From Rummeliibacillus sp963792445 (lineage in GTDB: Bacteria > Bacillota > Bacilli > Bacillales_A > Planococcaceae), in NCBI GenBank assembly GCA_963792445.1, contig CAWBWO010000016.1, forward strand, positions 1 to 64,000: 64,000 bases of DNA, read 5' to 3'. Below are positions 1 through 7,289 of this stretch, one piece after another. A model generated the notes under the pieces. That model was not told the origin of the DNA, did not search any database, and saw only the letters and a program-made list of their open reading frames with translations. Numbering within the stretch: the first letter of the stretch is position 1; each line of letters starts with the position of its first letter. The position numbers were made by a program, and so were the translations under genes.

Positions 1-70
1 TAGATAGGTTCGAGGTGGAAGTGTGGTGACACATGGAGCTGACGAATACTAATAGATCGAGGACTTAACC
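1..70 (+). rRNA. 23S ribosomal RNA, 3' end only
   Basis: These bases align with the last 70 or so bases of the complete 23S gene ending near 58644, including the shared GAGGACTTAACC end. The copy differs from the downstream one at several bases. The hairpin near 22-37 reads GTG-GTGA-CAC where the other copy has GTG-GCGA-CAC, so both keep a GNRA loop. The gene is cut by the window start. Confidence 0.95.
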
Positions 71-139
71 AAAAGTTAATTTAAGAACTTCAATGAATGT
101 TTATCCAGTTTTGAAAGAACAAATCTTTCTTTTAAATAG
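71..139 (+). other. 23S-5S spacer with 3' half of 23S processing stalk
   Basis: The segment around 85-120 (ACTTCAATGAATG, then ATCCAGTTTTGAAAGAAC) is the type of sequence that pairs with the 23S 5' leader (compare CTTTGAAAACTGGAT near 55613) to form the double-stranded stalk cut during 23S maturation. It is shorter than the corresponding spacer of the downstream operon and lacks the promoter-like sequence found there. Confidence 0.6.
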
Positions 140-256
140 TCTAGTAATGATGGCAAAGAGGTCACACCTGTTCCCATGCCGAACACAGAAGTTAAGCTCT
201 TTAGCGCCAATGGTAGTTGGGGGCTGTCCCCCTGCGAGAGTAGGACGTTGCTAGGC
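140..256 (+). rRNA. rrf: 5S ribosomal RNA
   Basis: Contains the hallmark 5S core (GAGGTCACAC, CCGAACACAGAAGTTAAG, GAGAGTAGGACG) and ends in GCTAGGC, which pairs with the 5' end. It differs from the 5S at 58773 at about ten positions. In the terminal helix, A replaces G on the 5' side while T replaces C on the 3' side, so pairing is kept. This suggests a functional but divergent copy. Confidence 0.95.
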
Positions 257-265
257 ACATCACAA

Positions 266-297
266 AGCACAACTGATTATTCAGTTGTGCTTTTTAT
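266..297 (+). terminator. Intrinsic terminator of the upstream rRNA operon
   Basis: A perfect 10-bp stem (GCACAACTGA / TCAGTTGTGC) with a TTAT loop is followed by a run of T. It lies 10 bases after the 5S gene, so this operon ends without tRNA genes. Confidence 0.93.
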
Positions 298-586
298 TTT
301 GGCGGTATTATTTGATTTTAGAGAACAAATCAATGAGAGAAAGTATAAATAGTAGGGGTAAATCATTTAATGAAGTGAAGCTGAAAGCTTTAATAATAAT
401 AGAGAGATTAATATTATGATTAGTACTTAAAAATCTCCAATTCTCTTGGAAATCCACCAGGAAATACAACCTTCACTATTATGAAAGTGATTTAGAAATT
501 GAAATTAAAATTCATTAGATGCTAATATTAATTAATAAAACGGTTATATAGGTAAGAATATGATCTCGTTCTGTAAAGGAGTATGT
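298..586. other. AT-rich intergenic region, no gene seen
   Basis: No ribosome-site-preceded reading frame, tRNA or repeat is visible here. In B. subtilis csfB, xpaC, yaaN and yaaO lie between the rRNA operon and tmk; none is present. A ribosome site (AAAGGAG) at its end belongs to the small frame at 587. Confidence 0.5.
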
Positions 587-676
587 ATGGCAAAGAAGAT
601 ATCTATATTAAAAGTAGCAACAGTTGCTCTTGCTTTTATTGTAACGCTTTTTTCGAAAACTAAAAAAGCAAAGTAA
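587..676 (+). CDS. Candidate 29-residue membrane peptide
   Basis: A short frame begins with ATG five to six bases after a good AAAGGAG ribosome site and ends at TAA. The product has a basic start (MAKK), a hydrophobic stretch of about 16 residues (roughly 7-22, rich in V, A, L, F, I) and a lysine-rich tail (KTKKAK). This is the layout of a single-span membrane peptide with positive flanks. I recognise no family. It stands alone between an rRNA terminator and tmk, about 130 bases upstream of tmk. It could be a small membrane regulator, a type I toxin-like peptide or a chance frame. The ribosome site and peptide layout are the only support. Confidence 0.45.
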   Translation: MAKKISILKVATVALAFIVTLFSKTKKAK

Positions 677-805
677 GAGAAATGTATATGGGCTTATTCA
701 TCGCTTATTACATATTTTATCGCATTCAATAGTATTATAAATTAGAGTCAATGTAAGCTAATCATGTATAATGTAATGTAATAGTATAAACGAGAGGGTT
801 TAATC

Positions 806-1432
806 ATGGCAAATAAATTATTTTTTTCATTTGAAGGTCCAGAAGGGGCTGGAAAAACTACTGTTCTTAAGATGGTGGTTACTAAATTGCAAGAAGAGGG
901 TATAGAGGTAGTAGCTACACGTGAACCTGGTGGAAGCATTATTGCAGAAAAGATTCGTGAAGTCATTTTGAATCCAGCACATACAGAGATGGATGCAAAA
1001 ACGGAAGCGTTATTATATGCTGCAGCAAGAAGCCAACATTTTGTTGAAAAAATAGAGCCTTCTCTAAACCAAGGAAAAGTTGTTTTATGTGATCGATTCA
1101 TCGATTCATCATTAGCATATCAAGGAATTGGTAGGGATTTAGGCATTTCAGGCGTAAAGTCAATTAATCAATTTGCGATTGGTGACCGTTTGCCGGATAT
1201 GACGATTCTTTTTGATTTAGATCCCGCAATAGGCTTAGCTCGTATAAATGCACATAAAGATCGTGAAGTAAATCGCTTAGATGCTGAAAGTTTAGTATTT
1301 CATGAAAAAGTTCGTAAAGCATATTTGAAGTTAGCAGAGGAGTTCCCTGAACGGATTAAGGTAATAGATGCAAATCAATCATTAGAGCTTGTTTTCCAAA
1401 GCGTTTGGAAAGTTTTGAGAAATGCCTTGTAA
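806..1432 (+). CDS. tmk: Thymidylate kinase
   Basis: Phosphorylates dTMP to dTDP with ATP in the cytoplasm, a required step of dTTP synthesis. The 208-residue length is typical. The P-loop GPEGAGKTT lies near residues 11-19, an arginine-containing TREPGG motif near 38-43, and the DRFIDSSLAYQG nucleotide-binding segment near 97-108. ATG at 806 follows a GAGAGGG ribosome site. It opens a conserved Bacillales cluster with darA, yaaR and holB, matching the B. subtilis order, and probably shares a transcript with them. Nothing in the sequence looks damaged. Confidence 0.97.
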   Translation: MANKLFFSFEGPEGAGKTTVLKMVVTKLQEEGIEVVATREPGGSIIAEKIREVILNPAHTEMDAKTEALLYAAARSQHFVEKIEPSLNQGKVVLCDRFIDSSLAYQGIGRDLGISGVKSINQFAIGDRLPDMTILFDLDPAIGLARINAHKDREVNRLDAESLVFHEKVRKAYLKLAEEFPERIKVIDANQSLELVFQSVWKVLRNAL

Positions 1433-1504
1433 GTAAATGAAGAGATATTATGAAGTATGTTATAATTAGATTAGAACCTATATATTTTAAAGGGGTGAAT
1501 GCCG

Positions 1505-1834
1505 ATGAAGTTAGTTGTGGCAGTTGTACAAGATCAGGATAGTAACCGTCTTTCAAACGCTTTAACGAAAAACCAATTTCGCGCAACAAAATTGGCCAGT
1601 ACAGGAGGATTTCTTCGCTCAGGAAATACAACTTTCTTGATAGGTACTGAGGATTCACTGGTTCAAAAGGTATTAGATATAATTCGCGATAATTGTCGTT
1701 CCCGTGAACAAATGGTGGCTCCTATTTCTCCAATGGGTGGAAATGCAGATGCATATATTCCATATCCAGTTGAAGTAGAAGTAGGGGGAGCAACTGTTTT
1801 CGTATTACCAATCGAACAGTTTCATCATTTCTAG
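1505..1834 (+). CDS. darA: Cyclic di-AMP receptor, PII-like
   Basis: DarA (YaaQ) is a trimeric PII-like protein that binds the second messenger c-di-AMP; its downstream partners are not well known. The protein opens MKLVVAVVQDQDSNRL and keeps the family's TGGFLRSGNTTF loop and the VSPMGGNAD-like segment (here PISPMGGNADAYIPYP). From the ATG at 1505 it is 109 residues, the same as in B. subtilis. This start is preferred over the in-frame ATG at 1499 because the GGGG ribosome site would be only four bases from the latter. It sits between tmk and yaaR, as in most Bacillales. Confidence 0.95.
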   Translation: MKLVVAVVQDQDSNRLSNALTKNQFRATKLASTGGFLRSGNTTFLIGTEDSLVQKVLDIIRDNCRSREQMVAPISPMGGNADAYIPYPVEVEVGGATVFVLPIEQFHHF

Positions 1835-1854
1835 TAGATGGAGGAGACAAGTAC

Positions 1855-2292
1855 GTGAAGATCAACCAAGATCTGCGTATAGGGTTGGATACAACTAGAC
1901 AAAGGCTAACGAATCATCAACCAACATCAAGTTTTGGTGATTTAGTTGTAAAGTCTGGACAACGTATGCAGACGGAACAAATCACAAAATTATTAGGTGA
2001 CATTTCAACAGCGGGAGAGCGCATTGCAAAGTCTAAAAATTTACGAGATTTGGCAAAGTTTAAAATGTTAGTAAAGCGCTTTTTAAAAGAATCTGTTTCC
2101 TTTGGTATGGAATTAAAACAATCCCATACTTGGAATCGCTTTGGAGAAGGTCGTCGCTTAAAAATAGTAGATACAATTGATAATAAACTAATTGAGTTAA
2201 CAGAAGACGTTCTCAGTGAAGAAAAGGATTCTGTTGATTTATTAGCTAAAATAGGTGAGATTAAGGGCTTGTTAATCAACCTTTATACGTAA
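1855..2292 (+). CDS. yaaR: YaaR family protein (DUF327)
   Basis: A 145-residue protein of the conserved YaaR family, whose molecular role is not established. It is helical and charged, with no membrane segment or signal. The start is GTG at 1855, nine bases after a GGAGG site. It lies 20 bases downstream of darA and is followed at once by a terminator, so it is probably the last gene of the tmk transcript. Gene order darA-yaaR-holB supports the family call; I make no functional claim. Confidence 0.9.
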   Translation: MKINQDLRIGLDTTRQRLTNHQPTSSFGDLVVKSGQRMQTEQITKLLGDISTAGERIAKSKNLRDLAKFKMLVKRFLKESVSFGMELKQSHTWNRFGEGRRLKIVDTIDNKLIELTEDVLSEEKDSVDLLAKIGEIKGLLINLYT

Positions 2293-2294
2293 AA

Positions 2295-2332
2295 CCCCGT
2301 GTCTTTCGGAATTCCGGAGCACGGGATTTTTT
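2295..2332 (+). terminator. Intrinsic terminator after yaaR
   Basis: The stem CCCGTG / CACGGG with an inner CGG-AATT-CCG hairpin is followed by T6. It separates tmk-darA-yaaR from holB, though read-through into the closely spaced cluster is possible. Confidence 0.85.
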
Positions 2333-2354
2333 CAAACAATGAAAAGGTGATGAA

Positions 2355-3362
2355 ATGATCATGCATACAGCTGAAGAACTACTTAAATTACAACCAGTAG
2401 TGATGAAGCAGCTCCAAACAATTTTCAAAAAAAACAGAGTGGGTCATGCGTACATATTCGAAGGTGGTAAAGGTACAGGAACAGAAGAAGTAATGCTTTT
2501 CTTTGTACAATTATTATTATGTGAAAATCCACAAAATAATGTTCCATGTGAAACATGTCGAAGCTGCCAGCGTATTAAGTCAGGAAATCATCCTAATTTT
2601 CACCAAGTGTATCCAGAAGGTCAATTCATTAAAGTGGATGCTATCGAAGAGTTACTTAATGAGATGAGCAAAACGGGTCTAGAGGCAGGACGTAAAGTAT
2701 ATGTTATTCATAGTGCAGAACGGTTAAATGTAAAATCTGCGAATAAATTATTGAAGTTTTTAGAGGAACCTGAGGGAATTGTTACAGCTATATTTGTTAC
2801 ACAAAATATAAATGCAATTATTTCAACAATTCGCTCGCGTTGTCAGCATATTAAATTTCAAGAAATTCCACGAGATGCAATGATAAAAAAATTAGTTGCA
2901 GAAGGAATTACTATGTCAATGGCAGCAACAGTAAGTATGGTGACTAGTAATCTAGAAGAGGCATTTTCTCTTGCGAAAGATGATGCGTTTGCACAGGCTA
3001 GAAAAACAGTGTTAAAATTGGTAGAGGTCACCTTTAGAAATGTACATGAGTCAATGTTGGTTGTACATGAAGATTGGCTGCCTTTATTTAAAGAAAAAGA
3101 GCAAATAGAGTTAGCTTTGGATCTAATGCTATTTGCCTTCCGAGATATAGTAGCAATAAAGGCAAATCCGGAAGCAATGTGTACGTATCCTGATTTACTT
3201 TCAACATGGAAGGAAGCGGCACTTCATACAACTTTTGATAAGTTATCATCGCAATTGCAAGCAATATTAAAAGCTCGCAAGCAATTGCTAAGTAACATGA
3301 ACAAAACGTTGATGATGGAGCAGTTAATGCTGAATCTGCAGGAGGGAAAATCCTTTGTATAA
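2355..3362 (+). CDS. holB: DNA polymerase III delta' subunit
   Basis: Delta' is the stator of the clamp loader that places the beta sliding clamp on DNA. The 335-residue protein has the AAA+ fold of the family. The zinc module is seen as Cys at about residues 55, 64, 67 and 70 (pattern C..CETCRSC), and the sensor SRC (here STIRSRCQ) near residue 155. The P-loop is degenerate (GGKGTGTEE, lacking the usual Lys), in keeping with delta' not hydrolysing ATP. ATG 2355 follows AAAGGTG by seven bases. Its last eight bases overlap ricT, indicating co-translation. Confidence 0.95.
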   Translation: MIMHTAEELLKLQPVVMKQLQTIFKKNRVGHAYIFEGGKGTGTEEVMLFFVQLLLCENPQNNVPCETCRSCQRIKSGNHPNFHQVYPEGQFIKVDAIEELLNEMSKTGLEAGRKVYVIHSAERLNVKSANKLLKFLEEPEGIVTAIFVTQNINAIISTIRSRCQHIKFQEIPRDAMIKKLVAEGITMSMAATVSMVTSNLEEAFSLAKDDAFAQARKTVLKLVEVTFRNVHESMLVVHEDWLPLFKEKEQIELALDLMLFAFRDIVAIKANPEAMCTYPDLLSTWKEAALHTTFDKLSSQLQAILKARKQLLSNMNKTLMMEQLMLNLQEGKSFV

Positions 3363-4173
3363 AGTAGTAGGTGTCCGTTTTAAAAAAGCGGGTAAAATAT
3401 ATTATTTTGACCCTGGAGATTATACTCTAGAAAAAGGTCAATATGTTATCGTAGAAACAGCTAGAGGAATTGAGTATGGAAGAATTGTTGTTTCTATGAA
3501 ACAAGTTGGAGAAAACGATGTTGTTCTTCCGCTTAAACAAGTGGTTCGTCCAGCAAATGAACGCGATCGTATACAAGTCGATGAAAATGCAGTTGAGTCT
3601 AAACGGGCATTCGATTTAGCTACAGAAAAAATCGCTGCTCATGAATTAAAAATGAAGCTAGTAGATGTTGAATATACATTTGATCGAAATAAGATAATCT
3701 TTTACTTTACAGCTGAAGGAAGAGTGGACTTCCGTGAATTAGTAAAAGACTTAGCAGCTATTTTCCGTACACGTATAGAATTAAGGCAAATTGGTGTACG
3801 TGATGAGGCGAAGATGTTAGGCGGTATTGGTCCTTGTGGAAGAATGCTATGTTGTTCAACTTTTTTAGGGGATTTTGAGCCAGTATCAATCAAAATGGCT
3901 AAGGATCAAAACTTATCACTAAATCCTTCGAAAATATCAGGATTATGTGGACGTTTAATGTGTTGTCTAAAGTATGAAAATGATGAATATGAAGAAGCAC
4001 TTGAACAAATGCCTGATATGGGGGAAACTATTACAACTCCAGATGGTAAAGGTAAAGTAACTGGTTTAAATATATTAGAACGAGTGCTTCAAATTGAGTT
4101 GTTTGAGGAACAACGAGTTTTAGAATATACATTGGATGAAATTTTAGAGTACGAAAAAAGTTCAGTCCAATAG
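3355..4173 (+). CDS. ricT: Regulatory iron-sulfur protein RicT (PSP1 domain)
   Basis: RicT (YaaT) forms a complex with RicA and RicF that carries iron-sulfur clusters, aids RNase Y in maturing operon mRNAs, and supports sporulation and competence in B. subtilis. At 272 residues it is close to the usual length. Two conserved cysteine clusters are visible, GPCGRMLCC near 160-168 and LCGRLMCC near 194-201, as expected for cluster ligands. The start is an unusual TTG at 3355, nine bases after GGAGG and inside the end of holB. RicA and RicF genes are not in this window. Confidence 0.95.
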   Translation: MYKVVGVRFKKAGKIYYFDPGDYTLEKGQYVIVETARGIEYGRIVVSMKQVGENDVVLPLKQVVRPANERDRIQVDENAVESKRAFDLATEKIAAHELKMKLVDVEYTFDRNKIIFYFTAEGRVDFRELVKDLAAIFRTRIELRQIGVRDEAKMLGGIGPCGRMLCCSTFLGDFEPVSIKMAKDQNLSLNPSKISGLCGRLMCCLKYENDEYEEALEQMPDMGETITTPDGKGKVTGLNILERVLQIELFEEQRVLEYTLDEILEYEKSSVQ

Positions 4174-4194
4174 AGAAACAATGAGGTGGCTTGA

Positions 4195-4554
4195 GTGGAG
4201 GACCGTAATTTCTTAGATACTGTTATGGAGTTCGAACAACAGCTTGAATCGATGCAAAAACAATTTGAGGCATTGAAGAAATTTGTTGCACTCATGATGG
4301 AAGAGCATCAAACACTACAATTGGAAAATCACCATCTTCGTACACGATTAGAAGAAGTTCTCTCTGTAATTCAAGAGAAACCTGATGAGCCAATTGCTGA
4401 AGAAAAGAAAAAAGAGATTATTGATGTAGGTGAAGGATATGATAATCTAGCTCGACTATATCATGAAGGATTTCATGTTTGTCATGTCCATTTTGGCAGT
4501 TCACGAAAGGGCGAAGATTGTTTATTCTGCCTATCATTTTTAAATAAACAATAA
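4195..4554 (+). CDS. yabA: DNA replication initiation control protein YabA
   Basis: YabA bridges DnaA and the DnaN clamp and restrains re-initiation at the origin. The 119-residue protein shows a coiled-coil N-terminal half (heptad-like leucines and glutamates, residues 1-65), which forms the tetramer, and a C-terminal zinc-binding part with the pattern CHVHFG then CLFC. GTG at 4195 is six bases from a GAGGTGG site. It follows ricT by 21 bases and is closed by a terminator. Confidence 0.95.
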   Translation: MEDRNFLDTVMEFEQQLESMQKQFEALKKFVALMMEEHQTLQLENHHLRTRLEEVLSVIQEKPDEPIAEEKKKEIIDVGEGYDNLARLYHEGFHVCHVHFGSSRKGEDCLFCLSFLNKQ

Positions 4555-4561
4555 TTGATAA

Positions 4562-4603
4562 AAAAGACTGATTCCATCATAATTAGTGGATGTCAGTCTT
4601 TTG
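4562..4603 (+). terminator. Intrinsic terminator after yabA
   Basis: AAAAGACTGA pairs with TCAGTCTTTT and an inner TTCCA / TGGA extends the stem. The T-run is short, so termination may be partial. Confidence 0.75.
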
Positions 4604-4623
4604 TTATGTTGGAGGGTAAATGA

Positions 4624-5373
4624 ATGGAGCAATGGTTGAAAGAAGATGAAAGAATGGATTACTTATTGGCAGAGGACCTACGTATAATTCAAAGCCCATC
4701 TGTTTTTTCATTTTCATTAGATGCCGTGTTATTATCGAAATTTGTTAGCGTTCCTTTTCAAAAGGGAAATTTAGTGGACTTGTGTGCTGGTAATGGGGCG
4801 ATTCCATTGTTTTTAAGTGCGCGTACAAAAGGCCATATTACGGCTGTTGAGTTGCAAAGTCGCCTTGTCGATATGGCAAAGAGAAGTGTTCAGTATAACA
4901 ATCTACAAGAGCAAATTACCATATTGCAAGGTGATGTTCGAACAATTCCACAACATATAGGTGTGGAAAAATATGATGTAGTAACATGCAATCCCCCTTA
5001 TTTTCCTGCACATGAAGCGAGTGAAAAAAACTTAAAGGAACATGTTGCGATTGCAAGACATGAAATTTATTTAAAGTTAGAAGAAATGATTTATTCCGCC
5101 AGTAAGCTTCTAAAGCAAGGTGGCAAAGCTGCATTTGTTCACCGACCAGGTCGTTTACTTGATATCATTACTGCAATGCGCGCCAATAGATTAGAGCCGA
5201 AACGTATTCGCTTTGTATACCCAAAGGAAGGGAAAGAAGCAAATACATTATTGATAGAAGGAATAAAAGATGGAAAGCCTGATTTGAAAATTCTACCTCC
5301 ATTATATGTTTACGGAGCAGATGGTGAATATACTACTGAAGTGAGAGAAATGCTTTATGGCGATAAGCAATAA
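4624..5373 (+). CDS. trmN6: tRNA1(Val) A37 N6-methyltransferase family protein
   Basis: A class I S-adenosylmethionine methyltransferase of the YabB/TrmN6 family, predicted to make N6-methyladenosine in tRNA. The SAM-binding loop LVDLCAGNGAIPLF lies near residues 50-63. The catalytic NPPY motif typical of N6-adenine methyltransferases sits near 124-127. Length 249 matches the family. ATG 4624 follows a GGAGGG site. The 3' end overlaps yazA by 17 bases, as in B. subtilis. The substrate is inferred from the E. coli relative and has not been shown for this lineage. Confidence 0.9.
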   Translation: MEQWLKEDERMDYLLAEDLRIIQSPSVFSFSLDAVLLSKFVSVPFQKGNLVDLCAGNGAIPLFLSARTKGHITAVELQSRLVDMAKRSVQYNNLQEQITILQGDVRTIPQHIGVEKYDVVTCNPPYFPAHEASEKNLKEHVAIARHEIYLKLEEMIYSASKLLKQGGKAAFVHRPGRLLDIITAMRANRLEPKRIRFVYPKEGKEANTLLIEGIKDGKPDLKILPPLYVYGADGEYTTEVREMLYGDKQ

Positions 5374-5623
5374 TCACATTATGTATGTATTAGAATGTGC
5401 GGATGGTACTTACTATACGGGGTATACTAATGATTTAGAAAAAAGAATTACAACACATAATGCTGGAAAAGGTGCAAAATACACTAGAGCACGAAGGCCT
5501 GTGCACTGTATCTATTTTGAAACATTTGAATCAAAGCATGATGCGATGAGTGCAGAATATCATTTTAAACAATTAACAAGAAAGCAAAAGGAAAAATTTT
5601 TAGCAACAAGGAGTGAAGCTTGA
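5357..5623 (+). CDS. yazA: GIY-YIG nuclease-superfamily protein YazA
   Basis: An 88-residue single GIY-YIG domain (UPF0213). The motif appears as MYVLECADGTYYTGYTND at about residues 9-26, with the downstream Arg of the active site near residue 30 and the KGAKYTRARRP segment near 39-49. The biological role of this family in Bacilli is unknown; it is often predicted to act in DNA repair or as a nuclease. The ATG at 5357 lies inside trmN6 and the stop directly abuts rsmI, so the three genes are probably co-translated. Confidence 0.92.
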   Translation: MAISNNHIMYVLECADGTYYTGYTNDLEKRITTHNAGKGAKYTRARRPVHCIYFETFESKHDAMSAEYHFKQLTRKQKEKFLATRSEA

Positions 5624-6499
5624 GTGAAGTCACAGAAAAGTGCTATGCATGAAAAGGGTAGCTGTTTATATTTAGTAGCTACACCTATAGGCAATTTGGA
5701 AGATATGACAATGCGTGCAATTCGTATATTAAAAGAAGCAGATATTATTGCAGCAGAAGATACACGCAATACTAGAAAGCTTTGCAATTATTTCGAAATT
5801 GAAACCCCATTAGTAAGTTATCATGATCATAACCAAGAGCAAGGTGGAGAGAAGTTACTTCAATTTTTACGTGAGGGGAAGATGGTTGCGCTTGTAAGTG
5901 ATGCAGGATTACCTTGTATTTCAGACCCTGGCGCGGATATCGCTGCAAAGGCAATTGAAGAAGACTTTGCAGTAGTCCCTGTACCTGGTGCGAATGCAGC
6001 ATTAACTGCACTAATCGCCTCTGGACTAGCACCACAGCCTTTCTTTTTCTATGGCTTTTTAAGTCGTCATAAAAAAGAACGTAAAGAGTCATTGGAGGCA
6101 TTAAAGAAGCGCCATGAAACGATTATTTTTTATGAAGCACCACATCGCTTGAAAGACACATTGAAGGATATGCAAGTGATTTTTGGAAATCGGCATATTG
6201 CCATGGCACGTGAATTAACAAAGAAATTTGAAGAGTTTTTACGAGGAACTTTGGATGAAGCAATCGATTGGGCTAATAACAATGAAATACGTGGGGAATT
6301 CTGTTTAGTAGTGGAAGGAAATTTACACGAAGTAGATGAAGATGAAGATTATTGGTGGAGTGAATTATCAATAGTAGAACATGTTGATCAACTCATGCTT
6401 GAACAGAAACTATCTTCAAAAGAAGCTATTAAAGAAGTAGCAAAAGCTAGAGGCTTGGGAAAACGTGATGTTTACCAACAATATCATATTAAAGAGTAA
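5624..6499 (+). CDS. rsmI: 16S rRNA (cytidine-1402-2'-O)-methyltransferase
   Basis: RsmI adds the 2'-O-methyl group to C1402 of 16S rRNA in the decoding centre. The 291-residue tetrapyrrole-methylase-like fold shows LYLVATPIGNLEDMT near residues 14-28, AAEDTRNT near 45-52, and ALVSDAGLPCISDPG near 87-101. The start is GTG at 5624, with AGGAG 11 bases upstream inside yazA. It closes the cluster and has a strong terminator. Confidence 0.96.
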   Translation: MKSQKSAMHEKGSCLYLVATPIGNLEDMTMRAIRILKEADIIAAEDTRNTRKLCNYFEIETPLVSYHDHNQEQGGEKLLQFLREGKMVALVSDAGLPCISDPGADIAAKAIEEDFAVVPVPGANAALTALIASGLAPQPFFFYGFLSRHKKERKESLEALKKRHETIIFYEAPHRLKDTLKDMQVIFGNRHIAMARELTKKFEEFLRGTLDEAIDWANNNEIRGEFCLVVEGNLHEVDEDEDYWWSELSIVEHVDQLMLEQKLSSKEAIKEVAKARGLGKRDVYQQYHIKE

Positions 6500-6520
6500 T
6501 AAGCTTATTCATTCCAAATA

Positions 6521-6565
6521 AAAAACCCATCAGAAATGGCGAATATTTCTGATGGGTTTTTTTAT
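6521..6565 (+). terminator. Intrinsic terminator after rsmI
   Basis: AAAACCCATCAGAAA pairs perfectly with TTTCTGATGGGTTTT around a 9-base loop and runs into a T-tract. Confidence 0.95.
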
Positions 6566-6653
6566 ATAAAATCACATTTGAAAACAAGGTAGGTAATAAA
6601 AAGGTTTTTCATTAATATATATCTTGTTGCTCGAATTGATTTACTAAATATTC

Positions 6654-6932
6654 TTATTTGTTTAATTTTGCTTGGATTTCTTTCATAAGAATTTGTGCAC
6701 CTTCTGGGCTAAGGATTAAATTGCCGCCAGCTAAACGGAAGTTATCATCAGACACTTCACCAGTTACAGCACAAGTCATATTAGGCATATATTTTTTTAA
6801 GATGATTTTATCATCATCTACATAAATTTCTAAAGCATCTTTTTCTGCAATACCTAATGTACGACGAAGTTCAATTGGAATTACCACGCGGCCAAGTTCA
6901 TCAACTTTACGCACAATACCAGTAGATTTCAT
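6654..6932 (-). CDS. abrB: Transition-state regulator AbrB
   Basis: AbrB represses post-exponential genes during growth and is itself switched off by phosphorylated Spo0A. The 92-residue protein has the N-terminal swapped-hairpin DNA-binding domain: KSTGIVRKVDELGRVVIP at residues 2-19 and ELRRTLGI at 21-28. The C-terminal multimerisation part ends in a lysine-rich tail. The ribosome site GGAGGAA precedes ATG at 6932. It is transcribed away from metG, and its upstream region carries a sigma-A promoter and two 0A boxes. A probable target, spoVG with an AT-rich upstream tract, lies in this window. Confidence 0.97.
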   Translation of the reverse strand: MKSTGIVRKVDELGRVVIPIELRRTLGIAEKDALEIYVDDDKIILKKYMPNMTCAVTGEVSDDNFRLAGGNLILSPEGAQILMKEIQAKLNK

Positions 6933-6968
6933 AACGAGAGTTCCTCCTATTATTTCTTGAAATTATTT

Positions 6969-6985
6969 TTCGTCAAATTTCGACA
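6969..6985 (-). promoter_or_regulatory. Tandem Spo0A boxes (0A boxes) at abrB
   Basis: On the minus strand TGTCGAA and TGACGAA, both perfect matches to TGNCGAA, lie exactly ten bases apart (one helical turn) downstream of the abrB -10 box. This is the arrangement known for B. subtilis abrB, where Spo0A-P binding there blocks transcription. Confidence 0.9.
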
Positions 6986-7006
6986 TATAATCTGTTTCTG
7001 TAAGAT

Positions 7007-7035
7007 ATCATACCAACTAATGACATAAACGTCAA
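7007..7035 (-). promoter_or_regulatory. abrB sigma-A promoter
   Basis: Minus strand: TTGACG (7035-7030), 17-base spacer, TATGAT (7012-7007). Transcription would start just before the tandem 0A boxes. Confidence 0.85.
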
Positions 7036-7225
7036 TTATTTTTGTATGCATTTTTGTATATCCTTTCAAAAAATTTCCGTTCTTTAAGGTAATAAATCAT
7101 ACGAATTTGTTTTATTTTGCCCGAAATATGTACTTTAATACGTTTTTTTGATAACAATTCATAAAATAATAGTTCTTGTATATCATTCGACAAAATTAGA
7201 CAAAATTGAGTTGAGTAAACTTTAA

Positions 7226-7254
7226 TTGAAAGGTTTTTCGTACTTCGATAGAAT
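7226..7254 (+). promoter_or_regulatory. metG sigma-A promoter
   Basis: TTGAAA, 17-base spacer, TAGAAT. The short leader that follows leaves no room for a T-box, so no tRNA-sensing control is seen. Confidence 0.75.
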
Positions 7255-7289
7255 AGAAGGTATACTGTATAGCACTGGAGGAAGTTTTC

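Noticed and set aside
76..270. Minus-strand frame of 64 codons over the 5S gene
   Set aside because: It covers the 5S gene and its terminator and has no ribosome site.
7180..7289. T-box riboswitch before metG
   Set aside because: The leader after the promoter is only about 30 bases and has no T-box sequence or antiterminator.
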